A stretch of DNA of 6,111 bases from Candidatus Hydrogenedentota bacterium (lineage in GTDB: Bacteria; Hydrogenedentota; Hydrogenedentia; Hydrogenedentales; SLHB01): assembly GCA_026387845.1 (NCBI GenBank), contig JAPLKX010000310.1, forward strand, positions 1 to 6,111, read 5' to 3'. Below are positions 6,018 through 6,111 of this stretch, in pieces. A model generated the notes under the pieces. It saw only the letters and a program-made list of their open reading frames with translations, was not told the DNA's origin and made no database searches. Made by a program: the position numbers and the translations under genes. The stretch's first letter is position 1. The number at the start of each line of letters is the position of its first letter.

Positions 6018-6070
6018 GTGGAGTGCGGCAGCTTGCTGCCGCTTTTTGCAGTCAAGGCTTTTCCTGCAAA
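6018..6070 (+). repeat. Dispersed hairpin repeat, copy B
   Basis: The first 42 nt correspond to copy A at 1507-1548, with the same order of blocks and the same orientation. It begins 9 nt after the GT4 stop codon. Read from its GTG it gives VECGSLLPLFAV and stays open to a TGA at 6102-6104, without a ribosome site, so I do not call it a gene. An extra inverted repeat, TTTGCAG (6045-6051) with CTGCAAA (6064-6070), lies on its right side. Confidence 0.6.
6025..6047 (+). terminator. Intrinsic terminator of the glycosyltransferase operon
   Basis: GCGGCAG (6025-6031) and CTGCCGC (6036-6042) form a perfect 7-bp GC-rich stem around the loop CTTG, directly followed by five T (6043-6047). It lies 17 nt after the GT4 stop codon. 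This is the classical Rho-independent arrangement and marks the operon end. Confidence 0.8.
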
Positions 6071-6111
6071 TCACGCTGAGCTTGTCAATCAAAACTGTTT
6101 GTGAAAAAAAG

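Larger units (their letters stand above)
2654..6047 (+). other. Predicted four-gene transcription unit
   Basis: Four plus-strand genes run without room for internal promoters. The first and second overlap by 10 bp, the second and third are 3 bp apart, and the third and fourth overlap by 4 bp (GTGA). A candidate promoter precedes the first gene and an intrinsic terminator follows the last, so both ends of the operon appear to lie inside the window. Content is two glycosyltransferases, one methyltransferase and one acyltransferase. Confidence 0.7.

Noticed and set aside
6018..6104. 28-codon frame starting VECGSLLPLFAV after the GT4 gene
   Set aside because: It spans the terminator and repeat, has no Shine-Dalgarno, and is better explained as a repeat sequence that happens to be open.
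1..6111. tRNA, rRNA, CRISPR array, transposase or attachment site
   Set aside because: No cloverleaf or rRNA-like stretch, no regularly spaced direct repeats with spacers, and no transposase or integrase motif in any frame that I could find.

Overview
The window is bacterial, fairly GC-rich and gene-dense. It holds six genes. Two of its intergenic regions carry diverged copies of one hairpin repeat. No ribosomal or other marker gene allows firm placement. The best guess is a member of the Verrucomicrobiota or a related PVC lineage, because the short hairpin repeats that translate as VE-x-x-S...PL-x-A resemble dispersed repeats I associate with such genomes. That is recollection, not a search result, and confidence is low to moderate.

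Layout. Positions 1-130 are an upstream region with a plausible sigma70-type promoter (28-56) and a strong Shine-Dalgarno. It drives a 450-residue signalling protein (131-1483) made of an N-terminal MshEN-type (c-di-GMP-binding family) domain and a C-terminal HDOD domain. A 102-bp convergent intergenic region (1484-1585) carries a perfect 9-bp-stem hairpin inside repeat copy A, plus a 9-bp tandem repeat. On the minus strand, 1586-2497 is a TylF/MycF-type sugar O-methyltransferase with a near-consensus promoter (TTGACA, 17 bp, TATAAA). Back to back with that promoter is a weaker one facing right. It leads into a tightly packed four-gene operon: GT2 rhamnosyltransferase-like glycosyltransferase (2681-3553), class I SAM methyltransferase (3544-4311), hexapeptide-repeat O-acyltransferase (4315-4833) and GT4 glycosyltransferase (4830-6008). 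The genes overlap or lie 3 bp apart, and the operon ends at a textbook intrinsic terminator (6025-6047) embedded in repeat copy B.

How the genes fit together. Two glycosyltransferases, two methyltransferases and one O-acyltransferase form a small set for building and capping or decorating a short glycan, probably a surface polysaccharide, glycolipid or glycoprotein sugar. No flippase, polymerase, polyprenyl-phosphate sugar transferase or nucleotide-sugar synthesis gene is present. The cassette must therefore rely on precursors and export made elsewhere, or modify a glycan assembled by another locus. The divergently transcribed TylF-type enzyme can be controlled separately from the operon. Whether the HDOD protein has anything to do with the glycan genes cannot be told from the sequence; it converges on the methyltransferase and has its own promoter.

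Nothing here proves a wholly new system. The points most worth a second look are the flanking repeat pair with a shared reading frame, the half-degenerate c-di-GMP motif fused to HDOD, the divergent regulatory region with repeats and an overlapping upstream ORF, and the bounded five-gene decoration cassette.
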